Assembly (NCBI RefSeq): GCF_900101495.1
Contig: NZ_FMUS01000007.1
Span: 89,519-153,518, forward strand
DNA: 64,000 bases
Origin: Alkaliphilus peptidifermentans DSM 18978
Lineage (GTDB): Bacteria > Bacillota > Clostridia > Peptostreptococcales > Natronincolaceae
Reading direction: 5' to 3'
This document shows positions 18,507 to 26,847 of the stretch, in pieces. Numbering within the stretch: the first letter of the stretch is position 1; each line of letters starts with the position of its first letter. The translations under genes were made by a program, and so were the position numbers. The notes below the pieces were generated by a model that did no database searches, was not told where the DNA came from, and was given only the letters and a program-made list of their open reading frames with translations.

Positions 18507-18995
18507 ATGATGAATATAGAAAAGCTTTTTCAAATACAAAAAGAGCTGGATATGAAGATATTAAAGGAGCATCAACTGGAGGGGAAAGACCTGGTGCCTC
18601 GTAAAATTCTAGCCCTATTGGTGGAGCTGGGCGAATTGGCAAATGAAACAAGATGCTTTAAGTACTGGAGCTTAAAAAGTCCTGCAGAAAAGAAAGTAAT
18701 TTTAGAGGAATATGTAGATTGTCTACATTTTATACTAAGTATAGGGCTAGAGAAGGGTTTCTTATACCTAAGCTTTGAAGAAATCAATGCTCCTGAAACG
18801 GTTACAGGTCAGTTTATGGAGGTTTTTGCAAATATTACAGCCCTGCAGTTTAATCAAAGGGAAGAAAACTATACAAAACTGTGGAAAAGCTTCGTAAAAC
18901 TGGGGGTAGGATTAGGATTTGATTACAAGGAGATTGAAGAAAGCTATTTAATGAAGAATAAGATTAATCATCAGAGACAGGCAGAGGGATATTAA
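18507..18995 (+). CDS. dUTPase/MazG-type all-alpha nucleotide pyrophosphatase
   Basis: A 162-residue all-helical protein resembling the dimeric dUTPase-2 family of Firmicutes. The metal-binding acidic residues can be seen in LLVELGELANE (Glu40, Glu43, Glu47) and LEEYVDCLHF (Glu68, Asp71). Such enzymes hydrolyse dUTP to dUMP and keep uracil out of DNA. Two start codons lie three bases apart (18507, 18510), both within reach of AGGAGG at 18496-18501. Substrate specificity is inferred from family only. Confidence 0.75.
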   Translation: MMNIEKLFQIQKELDMKILKEHQLEGKDLVPRKILALLVELGELANETRCFKYWSLKSPAEKKVILEEYVDCLHFILSIGLEKGFLYLSFEEINAPETVTGQFMEVFANITALQFNQREENYTKLWKSFVKLGVGLGFDYKEIEESYLMKNKINHQRQAEGY

Positions 18996-19114
18996 GCATT
19001 ATTCCTAATGTCATTCGGTATACACCGGGTTATGGTTCTGTCAACACTCAGGTGGATCATCAACCTCTTGAACTTTTTCTTTATTTTTGATTTAATATAA
19101 GTAAAAATAATGAT

Positions 19115-21142
19115 ATGTATCAGAAAGTGTGTGTGTATATGAAACCAGTGAAAATATTTAAATCTTTTATAAAGCGCTTAGATCAACCCTCACTATATTT
19201 GGTACTATTACTAGCTTTCACCTTAACTTTAGTCGTAGAAAGTTTGAACCGCAGAGTGTTTTTGGGGGGCTTATTTTATATGACTCAAAACCCTTTTATG
19301 TTCTTCACCAACTTTTTGATTATATTATGTACGTTATCTGTCGCCTTGCTCTTTAAGCGTAGAAATTTCTTTTTTGTGCTGATTAGCGTCATATGGATAG
19401 GCCTTGGTATTGCCAACTGGGTTGTCTTGAGTATTCGGATCACCCCTTTAAACGGACCAGATTTTGCTATTTTAAAGTCTGCCATCACCATGATTTTTAT
19501 GTACTTCAGTCTTTTTCAGATTGTTTTAATCCTACTGGCTTTTTTAGCAGCTTTTTTCGCTATTGGCATGGCATGGAAAAAACTGCCCAAAAGGCAGGTT
19601 GCCCTTGCACAACATAGCTTAGTTTTTACTCTGATTCTAAGCACATTAATCGTAGCCAATTCCTTTGCGGTTAATTCAGAGTCCTATAACGAGAGTTTCA
19701 GTAACCTGATTGAAGCTTATGATGATTATGGATTCGCCTACTGCTTCTCAGCCAGCTTGATTGATCGAGGCATTAAAGAACCAGAAGATTACAACGTCTT
19801 GACCATTCAAAGCATAAAAGATGATTTGGATACACTAACCGCTTTAACACCTAGCCTGCGTCCTAATATCATCATGGTTCAATTAGAATGTTTTTTTGAT
19901 GTCCACCAAGTAATTGACTGGTCATTTTCAGAAAATCCCATTCCAAATTTCACGCAACTAAAGGCGAACTTTCCCCATGGCTACCTAACCGTCCCCACTG
20001 TAGGTGCCGGAACAGCCAATACAGAATTTGAAATTTTAACAGGTATGAACCTGGCTTATTTTGGCGCCGGAGAGTACCCCTATAAAACCATTCTAAAAAC
20101 ACATACCACGGAGTCGCTGCCTTACAATTTAGAACCTTACGGTTATTATAGTCATGTCATCCATAACAACACCAGCACTTTTTATGACCGCCATCTTATC
20201 TATGGCAACCTGGGATTTGACAGTTTTAATGGCATCGAATATATGCACGATATTACCTATACCCCCGTCGGTTGGGCACGAGATGCGGTATTAACAAAAG
20301 AAATCTTTAAAGCATTAAAAGCAACGCCAGACAGGGATTTTGTTTTTACCATATCCGTCCAAGCCCACGGAAAGTATCTGGATATTTCAACTGACGACCC
20401 CACCTTCATCACTCTTGATGGCTTAGAGGATGATAGTCTTCAAATCCCATACACTTATTATTTGCATCAACTCTATGAAACCGATGCCTTTATCGGCGAT
20501 TTGATTGCTGCTTTATCAGATTTTGAGGAACCGACCATTGCTGTCTTCTACGGCGACCATTTGCCCAGCATCCCATTTGCAGATGCAGAGTTGAAGCATG
20601 GCAACCGTTTCCAGACTGAATATGTCATTTGGAGCAATTATGGTTTGCAGGGTGACAACCAGGACCTTGATGCTTATCAACTCAGCGCACAAGTATTGTC
20701 CTATGCCGGTATCAACAACGGTTATTTGACCAAACTGCATCAAAACTATGCCCATCAATGGGATTATCAAGAGCGTCTAGTCGCCTTACAATACGATATG
20801 CTATATGGCAACTATTATCTTTACGGCGGCGAACCGGGTTATGCACCCAAGTCACTAACCCTTGGCATTCTCCCTATCACCATTGACACTATAGTGTTAG
20901 AACCTACCGGTATGACCGTCAAAGGTACCCAGTTCACAACCTTTAGTAGCATTCGCATCAACAATCGGCCAGTGGATACGGTTTTTGTGGATGCCAACAC
21001 TTTATGGACAGAACTACCGGATTTAGAGGTCGGCGATACCGTCCATGTGGCTCAAATCACCCTGACAAAAGATGTTTTAAGCCAAACGAAAGACTATGTC
21101 ATTGAAGCCATCGATCCGGATCTTCTCTTTAATAACCAATAA
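19115..21142 (+). CDS. LTA synthase-like membrane phosphoglycerol transferase (alkaline phosphatase fold)
   Basis: A 675-residue enzyme with about five N-terminal membrane helices (about 26-185) and an extracellular sulfatase-fold domain. Likely catalytic and metal residues are Glu258 (MVQLECFF), the nucleophile Thr300 (GAGTANTEFEILTG) and Asp481-His482 (FYGDHLPS), the LtaS pattern. Residues from about 590 form a beta-rich tail resembling an IPT/TIG fold, not part of classic LtaS. Codon use is richer in C and G at third positions than that of its neighbours, and no good ribosome site precedes 19115 or the alternative ATG at 19139. Both suggest acquisition from another lineage. It could act on teichoic acid or another phosphoglycerol polymer. 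Confidence 0.82.
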   Translation: MYQKVCVYMKPVKIFKSFIKRLDQPSLYLVLLLAFTLTLVVESLNRRVFLGGLFYMTQNPFMFFTNFLIILCTLSVALLFKRRNFFFVLISVIWIGLGIANWVVLSIRITPLNGPDFAILKSAITMIFMYFSLFQIVLILLAFLAAFFAIGMAWKKLPKRQVALAQHSLVFTLILSTLIVANSFAVNSESYNESFSNLIEAYDDYGFAYCFSASLIDRGIKEPEDYNVLTIQSIKDDLDTLTALTPSLRPNIIMVQLECFFDVHQVIDWSFSENPIPNFTQLKANFPHGYLTVPTVGAGTANTEFEILTGMNLAYFGAGEYPYKTILKTHTTESLPYNLEPYGYYSHVIHNNTSTFYDRHLIYGNLGFDSFNGIEYMHDITYTPVGWARDAVLTKEIFKALKATPDRDFVFTISVQAHGKYLDISTDDPTFITLDGLEDDSLQIPYTYYLHQLYETDAFIGDLIAALSDFEEPTIAVFYGDHLPSIPFADAELKHGNRFQTEYVIWSNYGLQGDNQDLDAYQLSAQVLSYAGINNGYLTKLHQNYAHQWDYQERLVALQYDMLYGNYYLYGGEPGYAPKSLTLGILPITIDTIVLEPTGMTVKGTQFTTFSSIRINNRPVDTVFVDANTLWTELPDLEVGDTVHVAQITLTKDVLSQTKDYVIEAIDPDLLFNNQ

Positions 21143-21200
21143 GAAGGATGGACTTGTAGGCTTACTGTCTTAACGTGGTTATGAGAAAAAATATTCAAAA

Positions 21201-21254
21201 TAAAACCTGTAATTCTGCAGAAGTATTAGTTGCAGTAATTACAGGTTTTATTTT
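21201..21254. terminator. Bidirectional terminator after the LTA synthase-like gene
   Basis: A long stem (about 21201-21214 with 21237-21251, plus an inner TGCA/TGCA) with T-rich right and A-rich left flanks lies between converging genes. Confidence 0.85.
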
Positions 21255-21284
21255 ACTCATATTTAATTGAATATATTTTTATAT

Positions 21285-22652
21285 TTAGCTAACTGCCTTC
21301 TCCAGTATAACCTTCTCCTGCCATGTACCCTTTAGGTATATTAGGTATCCTACAATGCATATAAAAAAGTTGCTTAAAAGCATTGCATACCAAACTGAAT
21401 CGGAGCCCCATCCGGTTAAGTATCTAAATAATATAATCATGGGTATTCTAAGACCCCATAGTCTACCCATCTCCAATGCCATGCCGTAGCCTGTATGACC
21501 TGAACCTTGAAAGGTACCTATTAGTATTTGAAAAATTCCCATCAAAGGAAGTCCTATGCAAATCAATCGAAGATATCGAATTCCTTGGTTTAATACCTCG
21601 GGATCATCCTTAACAAAAATTCCAACAACTGATCTAGATGCCATTAAAAGAACTATGCTTCCAGCCACCATAAAGAGGGTAGATAGGTATACACTGGTTT
21701 TAAACGCCAATTTAGCTCTGTCATTTTTGCCAGCACCTAAATTTTGACCAATTATGGTGGCTATAGAGCTGCCTATTCCCATTGCTGGCATCAATACCAA
21801 TGAGTTAATTCTGTTTCCTATTGTAAAGGCTGCTAAAGTTGCTGTCCCATAAGAGATAACAAAGGCATTTAAAATTATAAAGCCAAAGGCAGCAGCGGAT
21901 TGCCCAATAGAAGCAGGCATACCGACCTTTAGTATTTTAAATAGCAAATCCTTCTTTAGCTTTAGATTTTTTCTATTTAGATGTATAGGTTGCTTATTTG
22001 AAAATAAAGTATATATTGCATAAATGGCAAAAATGCCCCTTGATATTATAGTTGCAAAGGCAGCACCCTTTATCCCTAAACCAAATGTGAAAATAAATAT
22101 AGGATCTAAAACAATGTTCAATAAAACACCACAGACATTTAATACCATAGGGGTATAGGTGTCCCCTTGACCCTGCTTAATAGAGTTATAAACAAAAAAC
22201 AGAAAAACAATAGGCATGTCAAGAAACATAATACTTAAGTACTGGGAGCTAAGACTCAATACCTCCGGCTCTCCCTTTACAATACCGACTAAATAGGGAG
22301 TAGCAAAATAACCTATAGCACCTAGTGCAGTTGACAGGATTAGTGAAAAAGTGAATATTTGACCAGCCACCATTTTGGCACTTGAATTATCATCATTTCC
22401 CACATGCTGAGAAATTAAGGCTGTTCCAGCTACATTCATACCCATCCCTATAGAAATAATTAAAAATATGAAGGGAAAAACTAGTCCCATTGCAGCAACC
22501 TCATTAGACCCCAGCTTACTTACCCAAAAAGTATCAGCGAGATTATATAGGGTTTGGATAAAATTATTAAACATTATAGGAGTAGCTAAAGTCAAAATTA
22601 CCTTTGGCATACTACCATTAAGAATAAAATGCCTCTTACCACTGTAGTCCAT
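21285..22652 (-). CDS. MATE family efflux transporter
   Basis: A 455-residue polytopic protein with family hallmarks (TLYNLADTFWVSKLG in the first half, GMPASIGQSAAAFGF in the second, NLGAGK loops). It belongs to the NorM/DinF-like clade common in clostridia, close to the third MATE gene at 53.1 kb in type. GAGGAGG precedes the start. It may be transcribed after the FMN-binding lipoprotein gene, but a terminator separates them. Confidence 0.9.
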   Translation of the reverse strand: MDYSGKRHFILNGSMPKVILTLATPIMFNNFIQTLYNLADTFWVSKLGSNEVAAMGLVFPFIFLIISIGMGMNVAGTALISQHVGNDDNSSAKMVAGQIFTFSLILSTALGAIGYFATPYLVGIVKGEPEVLSLSSQYLSIMFLDMPIVFLFFVYNSIKQGQGDTYTPMVLNVCGVLLNIVLDPIFIFTFGLGIKGAAFATIISRGIFAIYAIYTLFSNKQPIHLNRKNLKLKKDLLFKILKVGMPASIGQSAAAFGFIILNAFVISYGTATLAAFTIGNRINSLVLMPAMGIGSSIATIIGQNLGAGKNDRAKLAFKTSVYLSTLFMVAGSIVLLMASRSVVGIFVKDDPEVLNQGIRYLRLICIGLPLMGIFQILIGTFQGSGHTGYGMALEMGRLWGLRIPMIILFRYLTGWGSDSVWYAMLLSNFFICIVGYLIYLKGTWQEKVILEKAVS

Positions 22653-22710
22653 AGTGCCTCCTCATATATTTAGAATGTCTAAATATATTATACCATTTCC
22701 AATAAATAAT

Positions 22711-22744
22711 GCAAAATAAAAAGAGAACCCTTTTGGATTCTCTT
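22711..22744 (-). terminator. Terminator of the FMN-binding lipoprotein gene
   Basis: AAGAGAA (22721-22727) pairs with TTCTCTT (22738-22744), extended inward by CC/GG. On the minus strand a T-rich run follows. Confidence 0.75.
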
Positions 22745-22763
22745 CTTGAAGTATGTGATTAAA

Positions 22764-23516
22764 TTATCTTGCAGCCTTTCCTAATGCACGTTCAACTGCT
22801 TGTTGCCATTGTGTACTTGAACCAGTTGCACCAGTAAAGATTTCAACTTCATCACCATTGGCTTCAACAAATCTTTCTGCCATTTCAGTTACAGCCTCAT
22901 GGAAAGGCTCGTATGGATATTCTTCCCCTTTGAAAACTTCTTTTTTAGTGTCTGCTTCAAAGGTTGATGCCTTTAACTCTACAGAAACGATTTTGTCATT
23001 TTCAATTGTTACCCAAGCAACTCCACGACCCTTTTCACCTACATCAGATGATCCAAGGAAAGTACCATCAAAGTAAGTAGCTTCACTGTCAGATTCAGTC
23101 TTTGCCATCTCTAAAGCTCTTTCTAAAGCTTGAATCCACTTAGTACTAGAGCTAGTAGCACCAGTAAAGATCTCTACGTCAGTTCCATTAGCTTCAATGA
23201 ATTTTGCTGGCATAGCTTCCTTTGCTTCATGATACGCTTCATAAGCATAAGACTCAGGCTTTTCATCACCAAAACCGTTATATTCAAATAATTCGATTTC
23301 AGTAATTTCATCGTTTACGATAGTAACAGTTACAGCACCATAACCTTTATCAGTAGCATCAGATACAGCTGTATAGGTACCATCATTGTATAGGTTAGAA
23401 TCAGTATCCTCAGAAGCAGCCGGTGGTGTTACACTTGGCTCGGCATCGTTAGATGAACAAGCAATCATCCCAGCAGCAAGTATGCCAATAAGTAAAAACA
23501 GTAAAACTTTTTTCAT
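22764..23516 (-). CDS. Lipoprotein with two FMN-binding domains
   Basis: A 250-residue exported protein. The lipoprotein signal ends in AGMIAC (Cys20), followed by a Ser/Pro/Glu linker and two FMN_bind domains (about 42-138 and 148-248) that are clearly internal duplicates. Each ends in an ApbE-type flavinylation motif, EIFTGAT, so FMN should be bound covalently through Thr121 and Thr231. Such proteins carry electrons on the outer face of the membrane. No ApbE transferase or membrane partner is encoded beside it. GGGAGGA precedes the start. A related four-domain protein lies at 60.1 kb. Confidence 0.87.
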   Translation of the reverse strand: MKKVLLFLLIGILAAGMIACSSNDAEPSVTPPAASEDTDSNLYNDGTYTAVSDATDKGYGAVTVTIVNDEITEIELFEYNGFGDEKPESYAYEAYHEAKEAMPAKFIEANGTDVEIFTGATSSSTKWIQALERALEMAKTESDSEATYFDGTFLGSSDVGEKGRGVAWVTIENDKIVSVELKASTFEADTKKEVFKGEEYPYEPFHEAVTEMAERFVEANGDEVEIFTGATGSSTQWQQAVERALGKAAR

Positions 23517-23746
23517 AGTATAAATCCTCCCATAAGAATAATTTTGTTGTCATAATAATTATACATTAATAATTAATATAGATAAAGTATTAACGAGAAA
23601 AAAATAATTAAGATTTTGTTACAATGTGATATTTAAAGGGATTTAGTAGGACATGTAATATTAGGGATAGAAAACATTATATTATTAGAGGATTAAAACC
23701 ATAGAGTTTGTTTATTAACAGGCAATATTTATAGAAAGTTCTGAAT

Positions 23747-23794
23747 AAAAATAAAGATCAAAAAGCTTTATTCAGCTAATTGATCTTTATTTTT
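23747..23794 (-). terminator. Terminator of the 68-residue protein gene
   Basis: Fifteen pairs (about 23747-23761 with 23780-23794) extended by AGC/GCT; the minus-strand flank is T-rich. The rest of 23517-23803 shows no gene. Confidence 0.8.
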
Positions 23795-23803
23795 CAAACT
23801 TTA

Positions 23804-24010
23804 TTAGTTATCTAGCTCGTAGGTAAAGGGGTATACATCTTCCGGAGATTTTTTAAGCTTATTGGCAAAATGGTCAGGATCTATTTCTTCAACTACCCCT
23901 CTATCACTTTGAATTTTAACATTCCAAACTTCTTTTCCCTTCTCAATTAAGAGCTCTGCTGGATACGTGGTTCCATCTGCTAGTTTAATCTTTCCTTGTT
24001 TCCATGGCAT
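23804..24010 (-). CDS. Small conserved-looking protein of unknown function
   Basis: A 68-residue soluble protein, MPWKQGKIKLADGTTYPAEL at its start, with alternating beta-like stretches and an acidic tail (EDVYPFTYELDN). It is credible as a gene: AAGGGAG precedes the ATG at proper spacing and a strong terminator follows. It lies 84 bases downstream of the molybdopterin oxidoreductase on the same strand and could share its transcript. No family was recognised. Confidence 0.6.
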   Translation of the reverse strand: MPWKQGKIKLADGTTYPAELLIEKGKEVWNVKIQSDRGVVEEIDPDHFANKLKKSPEDVYPFTYELDN

Positions 24011-24094
24011 TTAAATCACTCCCTTCAATTATATTTTTAACAAAAACAATTTAAAATATAATTTGAATAATAAGGAAGCTTATATTACATGGTA

Positions 24095-26050
24095 TTAATA
24101 ACTTTTAATTTTACAAAAGCAGTGGTTATAAGCAGCCTGATTTCCAATATCAGAAAGAAGCATACCTGTAAGTCTATTGATTCCTTCGTTTTTTAACCAC
24201 CAGCCTTCATATAAAACAAGAAGGTCCTTCAAAATACCATCATCACATTCTACAATTGCACTAATACTTCCATTAATAGATTCAATAGTTATCTTATCAC
24301 CTGTAGCTAAATTGTAGTTTTTTATTGTGGCGGTATTGCAATAGACTATTGGTAAAGAGCCTTCGATTTCATCCATAAAATGCTGGGAATGAAGTGAGTT
24401 TTTGGGGTGCAATGTAATAAGCTGAAGTGGATAATTTAAATCCCTTTCAATATTTGAATCTATTACATCCTTAGGTAATATGAACTCAAACTTCTTGGAG
24501 GGTGTTGAAAATTGCTTATTTTTCCAGGGAACATCATTGCCTGTCAGTTTATAAAAATTACCCTTCATAGTATTCAAGTCAAGTCCGCTATTTTTTAATA
24601 ATGGCTCAAGAGATTTAGTTAAGTAATCAGCCTCATTACCATAATTAAGTAAATAGCTGTTTAAGTTCATATGAATAGCCAAATCCTTAAATATTTGAAA
24701 CTCATGCTTTACCCCCTTGGAGGGAGAAACAGCCTGTTGTGTATAATAGAAATAGTCGTGCCACATGGAGGAGCTAAGGAAATCCTCCTCTTCAAACTGA
24801 TGGGTGCAGGGTAGTATATAGTCTGAAAGGGCAGCGGTATCGGTCATAAAATGATCAATTGTAACCTTTAAGGGTATACTCATAAAGGCTTTTATGGTGT
24901 TTCCTGTGTCGGGCAATTGTATTACTGGGTTACCCTTTGTGACAAAAATACCTTTAATAGTATTGGGTGATTTTTCTAAAACAAAATCTGCAAACAGCGG
25001 TTTCTTTATGGTTATTCCTTTTTCCTTTGGAGTATTTAAAGCATATTTCCAATTAATCCATTGACTTAAATATTGGTTTGCATAGCTTACTCCACCGCCG
25101 TCAACTCCAATATTGCCAGTTAAGGCCGCTAGAGCATCAATATATCTAATGTTTTTACCACCATTTTTATATCGCTGAAGGCCATACCCTAAAATAATTG
25201 AAGAAGGCTTCGAGAGGGCATACATTCTAGTAAGCTTTATTATTTCTTCCAGAGTTAATCCAGAAGATTCAACCAAATCCTCCATTTTAATATTTAAGAG
25301 ATGGTCTTTAAAGTCTGTATAATTATTGCTATATCTAAGTAAAAATTCATCATCAACCCAGTTGCTTTCAATAATTATTTTTGCCATAGCTAAGGCTAGG
25401 TATCCATCGCCTTCAGGCTTAACCTGATAAAAATCTGTAGCTAAAGCAAAGGTTTTGGTTTTTATTGGGTCAATTAAGATTAGATTAGCACCCTGTGCCT
25501 TGGCCTCCTTTAGAAAGGGAACTAGGTGAAGATTTGTATCTGCAGGATTTCTACCCCAAATTATTATAGTTTTTGAGTTTAAATGATCCTCTGGAGAATG
25601 ACTTAAAGCCTTCCCGAAGTCCAGCTTCTGAGCAGCTATACCTGCACCCCAGCATAGGCTTCCTTCAGTTTGAATTACTGAGCCCAGGCTATTGAAGAAG
25701 GCAGTAACTATATTTTTCAACAGACCGCAGTGTCCAGACTCTGTATAATGAAGAAGTGATGATGGTCCGTAAATATTAAGAATCTCAGTTAATTTATCAC
25801 CAATCTCACCAATAGCATCCTTCCACCCAATCTCCACCCATTGATTATTGATCTTCTTTAATGGGGATGTTATTCTTTTGGGGCTGTTGAGTCTTTCAAC
25901 ATGCTTATAACCCTTAGAACAAAGAAAACCCCTAGTTATAGGGTGACTTTTATCGCCTTCAATTTTGACGATTTCATTATTATTCACGGTTAATTCAATG
26001 CTACAGACATCCCAACAATCCAGTGGACAAGCTGTTTTTATTTGCTTCAT
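24095..26050 (-). CDS. Molybdopterin-dependent oxidoreductase (DMSO reductase family), orphan
   Basis: A 651-residue catalytic subunit. The N-terminus carries the [4Fe-4S] motif CPLDCWDVC...FLCSKG (Cys8, Cys12, Cys16 and a fourth near 44). Bis-MGD-binding regions follow: IIWGRNPADTNLH, LILIDPIKTKTF, and the C-terminal domain with VYCNTATIKNYNLATGDKI. At the metal-ligand position the sequence reads GSLCWGAG, so Cys is the likely Mo/W ligand. No signal for Tat export, no electron-transfer or membrane subunit and no cofactor genes are nearby, so a cytoplasmic enzyme using ferredoxin or another partner is likely. The substrate is not known. AAAGGGGGAGG precedes the ATG. Confidence 0.85.
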   Translation of the reverse strand: MKQIKTACPLDCWDVCSIELTVNNNEIVKIEGDKSHPITRGFLCSKGYKHVERLNSPKRITSPLKKINNQWVEIGWKDAIGEIGDKLTEILNIYGPSSLLHYTESGHCGLLKNIVTAFFNSLGSVIQTEGSLCWGAGIAAQKLDFGKALSHSPEDHLNSKTIIIWGRNPADTNLHLVPFLKEAKAQGANLILIDPIKTKTFALATDFYQVKPEGDGYLALAMAKIIIESNWVDDEFLLRYSNNYTDFKDHLLNIKMEDLVESSGLTLEEIIKLTRMYALSKPSSIILGYGLQRYKNGGKNIRYIDALAALTGNIGVDGGGVSYANQYLSQWINWKYALNTPKEKGITIKKPLFADFVLEKSPNTIKGIFVTKGNPVIQLPDTGNTIKAFMSIPLKVTIDHFMTDTAALSDYILPCTHQFEEEDFLSSSMWHDYFYYTQQAVSPSKGVKHEFQIFKDLAIHMNLNSYLLNYGNEADYLTKSLEPLLKNSGLDLNTMKGNFYKLTGNDVPWKNKQFSTPSKKFEFILPKDVIDSNIERDLNYPLQLITLHPKNSLHSQHFMDEIEGSLPIVYCNTATIKNYNLATGDKITIESINGSISAIVECDDGILKDLLVLYEGWWLKNEGINRLTGMLLSDIGNQAAYNHCFCKIKSY

Positions 26051-26227
26051 TTAGGCCTCCCCCTTTTTAAAATACTCATTAGAATATACCCTAATTTTTC
26101 TTATCAATAGTTTAACATATAAATTACCTATAAAGAAGTAAAACAGCAACATAAAAAAGTGGTTTTTAAATATGGATAGAGGGTAATATACTGATTAGAG
26201 AATAATAAATGAAGGGAGAAAAATAGA

Positions 26228-26737
26228 ATGGATAAAAGAAAATCGGTTGTTACAATGAAGGGAAACCCAGTAACACTGTTGGGAAAAGAAATGATGGTTG
26301 GAGATATTGCTCCTAATTTTACTGCTGTAACTAAAGACCTAAAGGAATTTACCTTAAAGGATATGGAGGGTAAGATAAAACTAATTAGTGTGGTTCCATC
26401 TATTGATACAGGTGTATGTGATTTACAGACAATGACCTTCAATGAGGAAGCCGAAAAGCTAAATAATACTGTCGTTGTTACCATCAGTATGGATTTACCC
26501 TTCGCTTTGAATAGATATTGTGCTGCTAAGGGACTAGAAAATGCTATTACCCTGTCAGATCATAGAGAAGCTTCCTTTGGATTAGCATATGGTTTTTTAA
26601 TTGAAGAACTAAGATTACTGGCAAGGGGTGTTATTGTGCTGGATCAAAACAACAAAGTTATATATGTAGAGTATGTAAATGAAATATCCCAACAACCTAA
26701 TTATGATAAAGCACTTGAGACAGTTAAACAACTGTAA
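26228..26737 (+). CDS. tpx: Thiol peroxidase, atypical 2-Cys peroxiredoxin
   Basis: A 169-residue thioredoxin-fold peroxidase that reduces hydrogen and alkyl peroxides with thioredoxin as donor. The peroxidatic Cys64 is in VPSIDTGVCDLQT and the resolving Cys98 in NRYCAAKGL, the Tpx arrangement. Length matches E. coli Tpx (168). AAGGGAG precedes the start. It is a single gene, divergent from the molybdopterin oxidoreductase. Confidence 0.95.
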   Translation: MDKRKSVVTMKGNPVTLLGKEMMVGDIAPNFTAVTKDLKEFTLKDMEGKIKLISVVPSIDTGVCDLQTMTFNEEAEKLNNTVVVTISMDLPFALNRYCAAKGLENAITLSDHREASFGLAYGFLIEELRLLARGVIVLDQNNKVIYVEYVNEISQQPNYDKALETVKQL

Positions 26738-26847
26738 TATTTTATAGTTTGACAAGCCACTACATTATAGAGATAATTGAGGTAATAAGAGAATATTATG
26801 AAAATATTATGAAGGTATCTTAAACAAAAAATAATGGAGTGGGAATA

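Noticed and set aside
19040..19052. GTCAACACTCAGG, similar to the complement of the element end at 63952-63980
   Set aside because: Only a dozen bases with a gap; no palindromic core nearby. Could be chance.
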